64,000 nucleotides of DNA from the NCBI RefSeq assembly GCF_013408655.1, contig NZ_JACCBP010000001.1, positions 3,162,001-3,226,000 of the forward strand, given 5' to 3'. A program made the translations under genes and the position numbers. This DNA is from Pigmentiphaga litoralis (GTDB lineage Bacteria; Pseudomonadota; Gammaproteobacteria; Burkholderiales; Burkholderiaceae_B). Numbering within the stretch: position 1 is the stretch's first letter; the number at the start of each line of letters is the position of its first letter. A model generated the notes under the pieces. It had not been told where the DNA came from and did no database searches. It saw nothing but the letters and a program-made list of their open reading frames with translations. This document shows, one piece after another, positions 33,492 to 42,684 of this stretch.

Positions 33492-34559
33492 ATGCGACAC
33501 CCTTCACGCCTGTCTGGCGGCCTGCGCGCGACCCGGTTCTACGCTGCCCGAGTCGGCGCTTCCCAGCTCAGCGCTTCCCGGCTCGGCGCAGCTCTTGTCG
33601 GCGCGGCCTGCCTGATCGTTTCGACCTTGGTCAGCGCGCAGTCGGGCGCTGCGTCAAACGCGCAATCCTATCCCAATCGACCCATCCGATTGCTGCTCGG
33701 CTTTGCCCCAGGCGGCGGATCCGACATCGTGGCCCGACTGGTCGCGCGCCCCCTGGGCGAACGGCTTGGGCAAAACGTGATCGTCGAAAACAAGCCGGGC
33801 GCGGGCGGCAACATCGCGGCCGACCAAGCGGCCAAGGCCACGCCCGATGGCTACACCCTGGTGCTGCTGCCCAGCGGCCACGCCAGCAACGCCGCCATGA
33901 AAAAGTCGCTGCCCTTCAAGCCGGTGGACGATTACGCGTGGATCTCCACCGTGACCACCTATCCGCTGGCGTTGGTGGTTGCGCCCGACTCGCCAATCCA
34001 GTCCTTCGGTGACTTCATCACCAAGGCACGCGCCGCGCCGAACACGCTGACCTATTCATCGGTCGGGGTCGGCACCGCCATGCATCTGGTCGGTGAATGG
34101 ATATTGAGCGAGGCCAACATCACGGCCGTGCATGTGCCTTTCAAAGGCGGCACCGCGCCGTTGGGCGAACTGCTGGCCGGCCGCGTCAATGTCATGATCG
34201 ACACCATGACCAGCACGGCAACGCTGCTCAAGGAACAGCGCGTGCGGGCGTTGGCGGTCACGGCGCCCAAGGGCGGCAGCCCCATCGCCGGGGTGCCGAC
34301 CGTGGCCGACACCTTGCCCAATGTGGTGTTCGAGTCGTGGCTCGGCATTGCGGCGCCGGCTGGCACCCCGCCCGAGATCGTTGCCAAACTCAACGATGCG
34401 CTGCGCGCCGTGCTGGCCCAGCCGGACATCCGCCAGCGGCTGACGGACTGGGGCGGGTCGCCTCAGGCCAGCACGCCCGCCGAATTTCGCGGTCGCGTCG
34501 AACGCGACATTGCCAGCCTGCAGGGCGTGATGCGCGAACGCAAGATCGAACAGGAGTAG
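33492..34559 (+). CDS. Bug-family periplasmic solute-binding protein with repeat-expanded signal region
   Basis: The 355-residue protein is about 25 residues longer than its paralogs, because the N-terminal leader contains a 15-base tandem repeat (VGASQ-LSASR-LGAAL-VGAA). The mature part shows YPNRPIRLLLGFAPGGGSDI, VENKPGAGG, PDGYTLVLLP and PFKGGTAPLGELL. GGAG precedes the ATG. The gene is isolated between GH15 and a convergent permease gene; its ligand and partners are unknown. Confidence 0.88.
   Translation: MRHPSRLSGGLRATRFYAARVGASQLSASRLGAALVGAACLIVSTLVSAQSGAASNAQSYPNRPIRLLLGFAPGGGSDIVARLVARPLGERLGQNVIVENKPGAGGNIAADQAAKATPDGYTLVLLPSGHASNAAMKKSLPFKPVDDYAWISTVTTYPLALVVAPDSPIQSFGDFITKARAAPNTLTYSSVGVGTAMHLVGEWILSEANITAVHVPFKGGTAPLGELLAGRVNVMIDTMTSTATLLKEQRVRALAVTAPKGGSPIAGVPTVADTLPNVVFESWLGIAAPAGTPPEIVAKLNDALRAVLAQPDIRQRLTDWGGSPQASTPAEFRGRVERDIASLQGVMRERKIEQE
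33552..33611. repeat. Four 15-bp tandem repeats inside Bug signal-peptide coding region
   Basis: Units GTCGGCGCTTCCCAG, CTCAGCGCTTCCCGG, CTCGGCGCAGCTCTT and GTCGGCGCGGCCTGC run in register from 33552. They encode V/L-G/S-A-x-x blocks and are therefore in-frame and length-variable by five residues. Confidence 0.7.
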
Positions 34560-34583
34560 AAGGCGAGGCGGCGTCGGGCCAGG

Positions 34584-35963
34584 TCAGCCCGCGTCCGGCT
34601 CGGCCGGCGTCAGGTTCGATCCCGGCTTGCGCAGTCGATACCCGATCGCCAGGGCGATCATCCACACCGGGATCAAGATCACCGACAAACGCATGCCGGG
34701 CGTCAGCCACATCACCACCAGAATGCCCGCCAGGAACACCAGCGTGATCACGTTGGTCAGCGGGTAGCCGATGCTGGGGAACGACGTGCGCGCCCCGGCC
34801 AATCGCTTCTGCTGCCGGAACTTCAGGTGAGTCACCGAGATCATGAACCAGTTGAGCACCAGCGACGACACCACCAGCGACATCAACAGTTCAAAGGCCC
34901 GCGCCGGGATCAGGTAGTTGATGACCACGCACGATGCGGTGGCCACCGCCGACACGCCGAGGGCGGCCAGCGGCACGCCGCGCCGGCTGACATTGAGCAG
35001 CGCGCGCGGCGCATTGCCCTGCTGCGCCAGGCCGTACAGCATGCGGCTGTTGCAGTACACGCTGCTGTTGTAGACCGACAGCGCGGCCGTCAGCACCACC
35101 ACGTTGAGCACAGTGGCGACCACATTGCTGTCAAGCGCATGGAAGATCAGCACGAAGGGACTGCCGCCTTCGACCACCTTGGGCCACGGATACAAGGACA
35201 ACAACACCACCAGCGATCCGATATAGAACAGCAGGATCCGGTAGATGACCTGGTTGGTCGCGCGGGGAATGCTGCGCGCCGGATCGTCCGCTTCGGCGGC
35301 CGTGATGCCCACCAGTTCCAGCCCGCCAAACGAAAACATGATGACCGCCATGGCCATGGCCAGGCCGCCCACCCCGTTCGGAAAAAAGCCGCCCAACTGC
35401 CACAGGTTGGCCAGGCCGGCTTCCGGGCCGGCATTGCCGCTGGCCAGCAGATAACTGCCGAAGCCGATCATGCCCACGATCGCGATCACCTTGACCAGCG
35501 AGAACCAGAACTCCATCTCGCCATAGATTTTCACGTGGGCCAGGTTGATCGCATTGATCAACACGAAGAACACGGCGGCCGACACCCAGGTCGGAACGCC
35601 CGGCCACCAGTACTGGATGTAGATGCCGACCGCCGTCAGTTCGGCCATGCTGACCAGCACGTACAGCACCCAGTAATTCCAGCCCGACGCAAAGCCCGCA
35701 AAGTGGCCCCAGTAGGCATTGGCAAAATGGCTGAAGGATCCGGCTACCGGTTCTTCGACCACCATTTCGCCCAGCTGGCGCATGATGAAGAACGCCACCA
35801 GGCCGGCCAGCGCATAGCCGAGCAGCACCGACGGTCCGGCCATGCGGATGGTCTGGGCAATGCCCAGGAACAGGCCCGTGCCGACCGCCCCGCCCAGCGC
35901 GATCAGCTGGATGTGACGGTTCTTCAGACCACGTTTTAGTTGCTGAGGGGCGGACGACGCCAT
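34584..35963 (-). CDS. Amino acid permease (AAT/APC family, AroP/ProY-like)
   Basis: This 459-residue inner-membrane transporter has 12 hydrophobic segments. The consensus start RHIQLIALGGAVGTGLFLGI is the substrate-binding helix of AAT permeases. VGITAAEADDPARSIPRATN and YNSSVYCNSRMLYGLAQQGN are also diagnostic. It imports an amino acid by proton symport; which one cannot be read. AAGGAAG precedes the ATG. It is the last gene of a minus-strand run that starts at 40229, 34 bases after the GntR gene. Confidence 0.88.
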   Translation of the reverse strand: MASSAPQQLKRGLKNRHIQLIALGGAVGTGLFLGIAQTIRMAGPSVLLGYALAGLVAFFIMRQLGEMVVEEPVAGSFSHFANAYWGHFAGFASGWNYWVLYVLVSMAELTAVGIYIQYWWPGVPTWVSAAVFFVLINAINLAHVKIYGEMEFWFSLVKVIAIVGMIGFGSYLLASGNAGPEAGLANLWQLGGFFPNGVGGLAMAMAVIMFSFGGLELVGITAAEADDPARSIPRATNQVIYRILLFYIGSLVVLLSLYPWPKVVEGGSPFVLIFHALDSNVVATVLNVVVLTAALSVYNSSVYCNSRMLYGLAQQGNAPRALLNVSRRGVPLAALGVSAVATASCVVINYLIPARAFELLMSLVVSSLVLNWFMISVTHLKFRQQKRLAGARTSFPSIGYPLTNVITLVFLAGILVVMWLTPGMRLSVILIPVWMIALAIGYRLRKPGSNLTPAEPDAG

Positions 35964-35997
35964 GCGCTTCCTTTGAAAAGAGGGGATCGCGATCCGG

Positions 35998-36684
35998 TCA
36001 GGGCGCCAGCACTTCCTTGGGCAGATTGACGATGAAGTCGGTCAGGCCGTTGGCGTCGCTGGCCGGACGCATGTGGTCCACCATCGCGCTTGACGCCGAC
36101 TCGGCATCGCCCTTCTGGAAGGCTTCGACCACGCGGCGGTGCTGCTCGAACGAATTGCGGATCTGGCCCAGCGCCGCGAAGGCGTGCCGGCGGTAGTAGC
36201 CGGTGCGGGTGCGCATCCGCAGCACTTCCTGCCGCAGATAGGGGTTGCGCGTGGCGCGATAGATCAGCTCGTGGAAACGCAGATTGCTTTCCTGCCATCC
36301 CGCCACGTCGTCGGCCTCGGCCACCTTGCGGCTGGCCTCGTGGTGCCGGACGATGATGTCGAGTTCTTCGGGCGTCATGCGCTGGCAGGCCAGCCGCACG
36401 GCCACGCCTTCCAGTTCAGCCAGCAGTTCCCACAAGGACAGCAGTTGCTGCAGGTCCATCTTGGCGACGATCATGCCGCCGCGCGGCAGGCTGGTCAGCA
36501 GCCCCTGCGCCTGCAGTTGCAGCAAGGCCTCGCGCACGGGCGTGCGCGACACGTCGTATTGAAGCGCGAGCTCGGCCTCGTCGACCGATTCGCCAGGCAG
36601 CAGCGACCCATCCTTGATGGCTTCTTCGATCTCCATCCGGATCCGGTCGCTGGCTTTCGTGAAAACTTTCTTTTGGCTCCTCAT
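35998..36684 (-). CDS. GntR-family (FCD) transcriptional regulator
   Basis: The 228-residue protein has a winged helix with SVDEAELALQYDVSRTPVRE and ALLQLQAQGLLTSLPRGGMIV, then the FCD domain with NLRFHELIYRATRNPYLRQ and metal-binding histidines (EQHRRVVEAF, MVDHMR). It lies within a minus-strand run between a Bug gene and an amino-acid permease gene. It probably regulates that run, and the AT-rich region at 40272-40320 is a candidate target. Confidence 0.88.
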   Translation of the reverse strand: MRSQKKVFTKASDRIRMEIEEAIKDGSLLPGESVDEAELALQYDVSRTPVREALLQLQAQGLLTSLPRGGMIVAKMDLQQLLSLWELLAELEGVAVRLACQRMTPEELDIIVRHHEASRKVAEADDVAGWQESNLRFHELIYRATRNPYLRQEVLRMRTRTGYYRRHAFAALGQIRNSFEQHRRVVEAFQKGDAESASSAMVDHMRPASDANGLTDFIVNLPKEVLAP

Positions 36685-36720
36685 GCCGCAAGTTTCTCAC
36701 ATTCGGGTGCGGGTTCCGGC

Positions 36721-37701
36721 CTACTCGGGCGTAATTCCTGCCTGTTTGACGGCGGCGCCCCACTTGACCGTTTCGGTGCGGATGAACTCGCCAAATTGCG
36801 CGGGGGTGCTGCCCACCGGTTCGGCGCCCGCCTTGACCAGGGTCTCGCGCACATCCGGCTGGGCCAGGATCTTCACGACCTCGTCATGCATGCGCTGAAT
36901 CGCCGGTGCGGGCACCGACGCCGGCGCCACGATCCCGGTCCAGCCGGTCACCACGACCGACGGCAACCCGGCTTCGGCGGTCGTCGGCACATCGGGCACC
37001 GCGGCGGATCGGGTCGGCTGGCCCACCACCAGGGTGCGCAGCTTGCCGCTCTGCACTTGCGGCAACAGCGCCGGCATCGTGCCGAAAATGAAGTCCACCC
37101 GGCCGCCGATCAGGTCGACAATGGCCGGCGCTTCGCCCTTGTAGGGCACATGCTGCATTTCGGCTTTGGCCGCGCCTGCCAGCAACTCGGCCGCCAATTG
37201 CGACTGGTTGCCGATGCCGGCCGACGCAAACCGGATCGACCCGGGCTTGGCCTTGGCGGCGCCGATCAGGTCGCCCAGGGTCTTGTAGGGTGAATTCGCG
37301 TTGACGACCAGCAGGAAGGCGATCGACGTCGTCTGCGTGACCGGGCGGAAGTCGCGCGCGGTGTCGTAAGGCATCGACTTGTAGACGTGCTGGTTGATCG
37401 TCAGTGTGCTGGGCGATGTCATCAGGAAGGTATGGCCGTCGGTCGCGCGCGCCGCCGCTTCGCCCGCGATCAGGCCATTGGCGCCGGCCTTGTTGTCCAC
37501 GACCACGGCCGCGCCGATGGCATTCGACAGCTTCTGCCCGATCAGGCGCGCGGCAATGTCGATGCTGCCGCCGGCCGATTGCGACACGATCAGGCGGATC
37601 GGTTGCGTCGGCCAGGCCGCGGGCGCGGGCTGCTGGGCATACAGGGCGGTCGACGTCAGACAGGCAGACATCGTCAGCAAGGCAATCACGGGGCTTTTCA
37701 T
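36721..37701 (-). CDS. Bug-family periplasmic solute-binding protein
   Basis: The start at 37701 gives 326 residues with a proper signal (KSPVIALLTMSACLTSTALY, cleavage ALYA-QQ). The frame continues upstream through repetitive sequence and is not used. The Bug markers are TQPIRLIVSQSAGGSIDIAA, VDNKAGANGLIAGEAAARA, DGHTFLMTSPST and PYKGEAPAIVDLIGG. It follows the MmgE/PrpD gene at 37829 in the same direction and precedes the GntR gene by 36 bases. Confidence 0.88.
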   Translation of the reverse strand: MKSPVIALLTMSACLTSTALYAQQPAPAAWPTQPIRLIVSQSAGGSIDIAARLIGQKLSNAIGAAVVVDNKAGANGLIAGEAAARATDGHTFLMTSPSTLTINQHVYKSMPYDTARDFRPVTQTTSIAFLLVVNANSPYKTLGDLIGAAKAKPGSIRFASAGIGNQSQLAAELLAGAAKAEMQHVPYKGEAPAIVDLIGGRVDFIFGTMPALLPQVQSGKLRTLVVGQPTRSAAVPDVPTTAEAGLPSVVVTGWTGIVAPASVPAPAIQRMHDEVVKILAQPDVRETLVKAGAEPVGSTPAQFGEFIRTETVKWGAAVKQAGITPE

Positions 37702-37749
37702 GGCGGTTCCAGTCGGGCGGCGAAGGGTGGGAAGCAAGAGGGTCGAGGG

Positions 37750-37813
37750 AGCAGACGAAGCAGTGATCGAAGCAGTAGAAGCAGCAGTGATCGAAGCGGA
37801 AGCAGCAGACGAA
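37750..37813. repeat. AGCAGTGATCGAAGC repeats between MmgE and Bug genes
   Basis: A 15-mer (37759-37773) is repeated exactly at 37783-37797. GCAGACGAA frames the array on both sides (37751-37759 and 37805-37813), and AGCAG triplet-like filler lies between. The block separates the stop of the PrpD-like gene from the Bug RBS. Confidence 0.65.
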
Positions 37814-37828
37814 AAACCGTCGTCCCGG

Positions 37829-39229
37829 TCAGGGGCAGAAATCCACCAGCGCGGACACATCGGGGCAGTCGTCCAGATGCATCAATGCCTCGCGCAATTG
37901 CGCGGCGCGGTCGGCGCCCCACAGCGGTTCCGCCAGGTCCCGGTATTTGCGTTCCAGGTCGGCGGCGGCGTGCGGGCGGCCGGGCTCGCCACTGGTGATG
38001 ACGCATTCGCCATGGACCACCGTGCCGTCGCGCAAGTGAATCGCGATCGTGACGCGTTGTTCTTCGGGATAGCGCGCCGTGAATTCGGGCGCTTCGGCCA
38101 CGGTGACGCGAGCCGCCAGCGCCACGATGCGGGGATCGGCCACCGCCTCGTCGCCAAACGCATCCAGGCCATTGCGCCCGCCGACCATCAGCGTCGCCAC
38201 GGCGAACGGCAACGAAAAGCGCGTGCCGAACCAGTCCTTGGGGCGCTGCGTCGTCAGGTAGGCGGCCAGCCGATAGGCGCGCACCTCAATATGATCGACC
38301 TCTTCCGGATCGATGGGCCGGGGCGCCTTGGCCTGCGCATCGAACAACGCGTCGATGCAGGAATGCGAATAGCGCGCCGTGGGATACAGCTTCAGATAGC
38401 CTTCAGTCAGCAGCCAGCGTTCGCCCAATCCGGCAACGGCTGTCTCCTTTGAAAACCCGTCCCCCAGCACCAGGCTGAACGTGGTGTTCACGCCGTCCGA
38501 CGGGCCACTGAAACCAGACTCGACCAGACGGGCCGCCATCTGGCCCATCATGCCGCTGTGCCCCGCATACCAGTTGCGCACGGTCGCGCCATCCAGCATC
38601 GTGTGCCGGTTGGTCGCCATGCACGACGACGCGGCCAGGCTGGCCAGTTGCCGCAGATCGCTGGCCGGCATGCCCGTCAACCGGGCGGTGGCCAGCGCGG
38701 CGCCCACCACGCCAAAGGTGCCATGCGGATTGATGATCAGCTTGACCTTGGTCGCCCAGCCGATGCGGGCCACCACCTCGTAGGCCAATGCGATCGTGGC
38801 CAGCAATTCCTTGCCCGACAGGCCCAGTTCCTGCGCCACCGCAAAGGCCGCCGGAATCACCTGCATGCCCGGATGGCCGTTCGCCAGAAAGTTGCCTTCG
38901 TCGTAGTCCAGCCAGGCGCCGGCAATGCCATTGAGCATGGCGGCATCGAAGCGATTGGTCGTGACGCCGCGCCCGATCACCCACGATCGTCCTGGCGATC
39001 CGCTCTTGACCTGCTTGTCGGACAGCGCCATCAGTTCCGGCGTGCGCATGCCGCTGGCGATCACGGGAAAGGTGTCGACCAGGATCTCGCGCGTGCGCGC
39101 CAGCACGGCTTCGGGAATGTCTTCATATCGGGTCTGGCCCACGAAGCGCGCGAGCTGATCCAGGTAGTCGACGGGAATGCCAGGCGCGGCGGAGGGGGTG
39201 GCGGCGGAGGGGGTGGCAACAGTCGTCAT
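37829..39229 (-). CDS. MmgE/PrpD family protein
   Basis: The 466-residue protein shows the family pattern: an all-helical domain I with GIPVDYLDQLARFVGQT, IAGAWLDYDEGNFLANGHPG and HPGMQVIPAAFAVAQE, and a small alpha/beta insert after about residue 270. Members include 2-methylcitrate dehydratase and immune-responsive cis-aconitate decarboxylase, so a dehydratase or decarboxylase acting on a tricarboxylate-like acid is possible. The start lies one base after the upstream Bug stop, and the two N-terminal TPSAA copies come from a 15-base duplication. A paralog is at 40436. Confidence 0.87.
   Translation of the reverse strand: MTTVATPSAATPSAAPGIPVDYLDQLARFVGQTRYEDIPEAVLARTREILVDTFPVIASGMRTPELMALSDKQVKSGSPGRSWVIGRGVTTNRFDAAMLNGIAGAWLDYDEGNFLANGHPGMQVIPAAFAVAQELGLSGKELLATIALAYEVVARIGWATKVKLIINPHGTFGVVGAALATARLTGMPASDLRQLASLAASSCMATNRHTMLDGATVRNWYAGHSGMMGQMAARLVESGFSGPSDGVNTTFSLVLGDGFSKETAVAGLGERWLLTEGYLKLYPTARYSHSCIDALFDAQAKAPRPIDPEEVDHIEVRAYRLAAYLTTQRPKDWFGTRFSLPFAVATLMVGGRNGLDAFGDEAVADPRIVALAARVTVAEAPEFTARYPEEQRVTIAIHLRDGTVVHGECVITSGEPGRPHAAADLERKYRDLAEPLWGADRAAQLREALMHLDDCPDVSALVDFCP
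39186..39215. repeat. 15-bp duplication in MmgE/PrpD N-terminus
   Basis: GCGGCGGAGGGGGTG is present twice in direct order (39186-39200 and 39201-39215), encoding TPSAA twice in the protein start. It is in frame and lies ahead of the folded domain. Confidence 0.8.
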
Positions 39230-39230
39230 C

Positions 39231-40229
39231 TCAGTTCGCCTGGATCCCGGCCTTCTTGACCAGGGCGCCCAGCCGCGCCACGTCGGCCTTGATCAGTGCG
39301 CCGAACTCGTCCGGTCCGGATCCGACGAGATCAAAGCCCAGGCTGGCCAGCTTGTCCCGCACGGCCGGCGTGGCAATGGCCTTTGCAAATTCGGTGTGCA
39401 GCCGCGCCACCACCGCGGGCGGCGTGGCCGACGGCGCCACGATGCCGTTCCATGCGGCATAGCTGTAGCCCGGCAGACCGGCCTCGGCAATCGTGGGCCA
39501 GTCGGGCGCGGCGGCCGATCGTTTGGGGGTGCTGACACCCAGCACCCGCAGCTTGCCTTCCTTCACGAAACCGATCACGTTCGACATGCCCGAGAACATC
39601 ATCGGCACGGTGCCAGCCACCACATCGGAGATCGCAGGCGCCATCGCCTTGTACGGAACATGGGTCATTTTGATGCCGGCCGCATCGATGAAGATTTCCA
39701 TCGCCAAGTGCTGCGCCGACCCCGATCCCGTCGATGAGTAGTCGATCGACCCCGGCTTGGACTTGGCCAGCGCGATCACTTCTGGAATGGTTCTTGCACT
39801 GAAGTTCGGGTTCTCGACCAGCACCAACGGCACCGTGGACGTCAGCGTGACCGGCGTGAAATCCTTGAGCGGGTCATAGGGCAGCTTGGCGTACAGCGCC
39901 GGGTTGGCGGCCATGATGCCGTCGTTCGGCATGAACAGTGTGTAGCCGTCGGCGGGCGCACGGGCGGCCATCTCGGCGGCGATGATGCCATTTGCGCCGG
40001 TGCGGTTGTCGATCACGATGCTCTGGCCGATCTGTTCGGACACCTGCGCGGCGACCACTCGGCCGATGGTATCGACCGCGCTGCCCGCGCCGAACGGAAT
40101 GATCAGTTTGAGCGGACGGTCGGGAAAACTCTGCGCCATGGCGGCGGACGGAACGACGGCCAGGGCAGCGGACAACAGGGTCAGCGGCAGACAGACGCGC
40201 GCCAGTGAAAGAGAAGGAAAAGAGGCCAC
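39231..40229 (-). CDS. Bug-family periplasmic solute-binding protein
   Basis: The 332-residue protein has a signal peptide LARVCLPLTLLSAALAVVPS with AMA-QS cleavage. The mature start FPDRPLKLIIPFGAGSAVDT is followed by VIDNRTGANG, ADGYTLFMPNDG and PYKAMAPAISDVVAG. It is the first gene of the minus-strand run and lies one base from the MmgE/PrpD gene. A binding protein feeding that enzyme is a plausible pair. Confidence 0.9.
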   Translation of the reverse strand: MASFPSLSLARVCLPLTLLSAALAVVPSAAMAQSFPDRPLKLIIPFGAGSAVDTIGRVVAAQVSEQIGQSIVIDNRTGANGIIAAEMAARAPADGYTLFMPNDGIMAANPALYAKLPYDPLKDFTPVTLTSTVPLVLVENPNFSARTIPEVIALAKSKPGSIDYSSTGSGSAQHLAMEIFIDAAGIKMTHVPYKAMAPAISDVVAGTVPMMFSGMSNVIGFVKEGKLRVLGVSTPKRSAAAPDWPTIAEAGLPGYSYAAWNGIVAPSATPPAVVARLHTEFAKAIATPAVRDKLASLGFDLVGSGPDEFGALIKADVARLGALVKKAGIQAN

Positions 40230-40271
40230 GGCGCACGTCCTGCAAGGGGTTGAGCGGAAGAGTGCGAAAAG

Positions 40272-40320
40272 TATCTCTCAATGAAATATATGTACGCAAC
40301 ATAAAAATATATTTATATTG
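40272..40320. promoter_or_regulatory. AT-rich divergent promoter with inverted repeat
   Basis: The 206-base gap between two divergent catabolic genes contains a 49-base AT-rich island. It holds the inverted repeat TATGT-ACGCA-ACATA (40289-40303) and AAATATATTTATATT (40305-40319). Such a site suits an FCD-type GntR repressor serving both directions; the GntR gene at 35998 is the closest candidate. Confidence 0.5.
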
Positions 40321-40435
40321 AACCGCACCTTTTCCTGCGCCGGGCCGCGTCCAGCTTGGTGCAGCGCGCCCCACAACACGCACCGTCTGATGGCAGCCGC
40401 CACGACCCTGTGCGCCCCACCGCGAGTGTCCCGCC

Positions 40436-41815
40436 GTGACTGACCCCCAATCCCCTGCTTCCGACTACCTTGATCGCCTGGCAGACTTTGCCTGCACGAC
40501 CACGCTGGCCGACATCGATCCCCGCGCGCTGCAACACCTGCGCGTCATCATCGCTGACACGCTTGGCGCCTTTGCTGCGGGCAACCAGGAACCGGAAATG
40601 CGCGCGCTGCTGGCACGGCAAATGGACGACGTCGCCGGGGGCCATGCGAGTGTCGTGGGCACCGGCCAGCGGCTCAATCCGATCGACGCCGCCGCACTGA
40701 ACGCCGCTGCCGGATGCTGGCTGGAACTGGACGAAGGCAACCTGGCCAGCAACGGCCATCCGGGCATCCAGGTGATTCCCGCCGCGCTGGCGGTGGCGCA
40801 GCAACGGCGCAGTTCGGGCGCCGACTTTCTGCTGGCCTGCGCGATCGGCTACGAGATCATCGCGCGCGTCGGCGCGGCGTGCGACATGCGCATGTGCATC
40901 CACCCGCACGGCACCTACGGCGTCATCGGCGCCGCGGTCGCCGCCGCGCGCCTGCAAGGCCTGGACGTGACCGAGATGCGCGAACTGATCAACCTGGCCG
41001 GCTCGTCCCCTATCGCCGGCAATCGCCAGAGCATGAAAGACGGCGCCACCCTGCGCAACTGGTATGCGTCCCACAGCGCGATCATGGGCCAGACCGCGGT
41101 GCGCCTCGTGCAAAGCGGGTTCACCGGTCCGCGCGACGGCATCACGCCCACGTGCAACGAAGTGCTGTTCGACAACTTCCGGCCCGATGACGTCGTGCGC
41201 GACCTGGGCACCCGCTGGCTGCTGGCCGATGGCTACATCAAGCTCTACGGCTGCGGCCGCCCCATCCACGCCGCGCTCGACGCCGTGCGGCAGGCCCTGG
41301 CGTCCACCGGCGATCCCGCGCATTGGCCCCGCGCCGACGACATCGCGCACATCCACATCCGCGGCTTCAAATTCATTGCGTTCCTCAACCGCCGCGACAT
41401 CCGCAATGCGTTTGCCACGCGCTTTTCCACCCCGTTCGCGGTCGCCAGCGTGATCGTGCATCGCAGCCACGGCCTCGAATGTTTCGACGACGCCGCTGCA
41501 GCTGACGACACGATCCACGGCCTGGTCGCCAAGATCGAGATGGTTGAGGATGACAACTACAGCGCGCAGTTCCCCGGCAAGCAATTGTGCGACGTGGTGA
41601 TCACGCTCAAGGACGGCACGGTGCTGTCCGGGCACACCGACGTGATCCGCGGCGAGCCCGCCAACCCTGCGGATCCACAGGAATACCAAGCCAAGTTCTT
41701 CGACATCGCCCGACGCGCCTGGCCGGATGACCGCGTCGCCGACATCCATGCCGAGGCGATGCAGATCGACGCGGTGGCGGACATGCGGGCGTTGGGCGGT
41801 GTGGCGGGGCTGTAG
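40436..41815 (+). CDS. MmgE/PrpD family protein (second copy)
   Basis: This 459-residue paralog of the protein at 37829 starts from a GTG. It shares SDYLDRLADFACTT, ELDEGNLASNGHPGIQVIPA, the AIGYEIIARVGAACD helix and the late CDVVITLKDGTVLSGHTDVI. It stands alone, divergent from a Bug/PrpD-like pair. The two copies probably act on related acids. A neighbouring GntR gene starts 92 bases downstream in the same direction. Confidence 0.87.
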   Translation: MTDPQSPASDYLDRLADFACTTTLADIDPRALQHLRVIIADTLGAFAAGNQEPEMRALLARQMDDVAGGHASVVGTGQRLNPIDAAALNAAAGCWLELDEGNLASNGHPGIQVIPAALAVAQQRRSSGADFLLACAIGYEIIARVGAACDMRMCIHPHGTYGVIGAAVAAARLQGLDVTEMRELINLAGSSPIAGNRQSMKDGATLRNWYASHSAIMGQTAVRLVQSGFTGPRDGITPTCNEVLFDNFRPDDVVRDLGTRWLLADGYIKLYGCGRPIHAALDAVRQALASTGDPAHWPRADDIAHIHIRGFKFIAFLNRRDIRNAFATRFSTPFAVASVIVHRSHGLECFDDAAAADDTIHGLVAKIEMVEDDNYSAQFPGKQLCDVVITLKDGTVLSGHTDVIRGEPANPADPQEYQAKFFDIARRAWPDDRVADIHAEAMQIDAVADMRALGGVAGL

Positions 41816-41850
41816 CGATCCGCGATCTGCTGCGCTGCCGCAATCTCATC

Positions 41851-41880
41851 TTGCCAATCCAAAACTTCGGCCTGTAGACT
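41851..41880 (+). promoter_or_regulatory. Putative promoter of GntR-Ssu-Rieske operon
   Basis: TTGCCA (41851-41856), 18 bases, then TAGACT (41875-41880) lie 27 bases before the GntR start. It is a moderate sigma-70 match. Confidence 0.45.
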
Positions 41881-41907
41881 GCTCACCAGGATTTGGAGAG
41901 ATGCTCT

Positions 41908-42684
41908 ATGCCGAAAGCCAGGCCAGCCCTTCCCGTGTCGGAGATCCAGGATTCCAGCGCAGCGGTACCGTCGCTTGATCCTTCGCGGCGGGCCGATGTC
42001 GCGTACGAACGCCTGCGCCAGAGCATCCTGTCGTGCCGGATCCTGCCGGGCGCCACGCTGACCGAAGCGGGCATCATGGACATGTTCGAGGCCGGCAAGG
42101 CCAGTGTCCGCATCGCGCTGGTCCGCCTGATCCAGGAAGGGCTGGTGCGCTCCATGCCGCGCCACGGCTACACCGTCATCCCCATCACCTTGAACGACGT
42201 CGAAGAGATCTTTGCGCTGCGCCTGCAGCTCGAGCCCTATGCCGCGCGGCTGGCCACGGGCAAGGTCGAGGGCAGCCATCTGCAACGTCTTGAAGACGCC
42301 TGCCGCAGCAATACCGCGTCCACCGACAGCGGCAATCGCATCGGTTTCTTTCTTGACGCCAACCGCGAATTTCACCTGGCGATTGCCAAGGCATCGGGCA
42401 ATCAGCGCCTGCACAAATCCCTGACCGGACTGATGGACGAGATGGCGCGGCTGGTGGCGCTCGGGTTCGTCGCCCGCGGCGACAGCCCCGACATCCGCCA
42501 TGATCACAATGCGCTGATCGATGCGCTTGTGACGGGTGACGCCAAACGCGCCGAACAGATCGCGCGCCGTCATATCGAGGTCTTTCGCGACATGACGCTG
42601 GACCGCGTCATGCAACGCCTGCGCGACGCGCATGCCGATGTGCCGGTGCCCGTGCCGACCCGCACGCGGAGCGCGCAACCATGA
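41908..42684 (+). CDS. GntR-family (FCD) transcriptional regulator
   Basis: The ATG at 41908, with GGAGAG upstream, gives 258 residues. The winged helix is RADVAYERLRQSILSCRILP and FEAGKASVRIALVRLIQEGL, somewhat divergent at the usual VSRTPVRE site (here KASVRIAL). The FCD domain shows DANREFHLAIAKASGNQRLH and late RHIEVFRDM. It overlaps the ATPase gene by four bases and is the first gene of a 6.6-kb transport and oxygenase operon, which it likely controls. Confidence 0.87.
   Translation: MPKARPALPVSEIQDSSAAVPSLDPSRRADVAYERLRQSILSCRILPGATLTEAGIMDMFEAGKASVRIALVRLIQEGLVRSMPRHGYTVIPITLNDVEEIFALRLQLEPYAARLATGKVEGSHLQRLEDACRSNTASTDSGNRIGFFLDANREFHLAIAKASGNQRLHKSLTGLMDEMARLVALGFVARGDSPDIRHDHNALIDALVTGDAKRAEQIARRHIEVFRDMTLDRVMQRLRDAHADVPVPVPTRTRSAQP

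Noticed and set aside
37750..37813. Possible CRISPR-like array
   Set aside because: The repeats are 15 bases with no regular spacers, and no cas genes are present. It is a simple sequence repeat.
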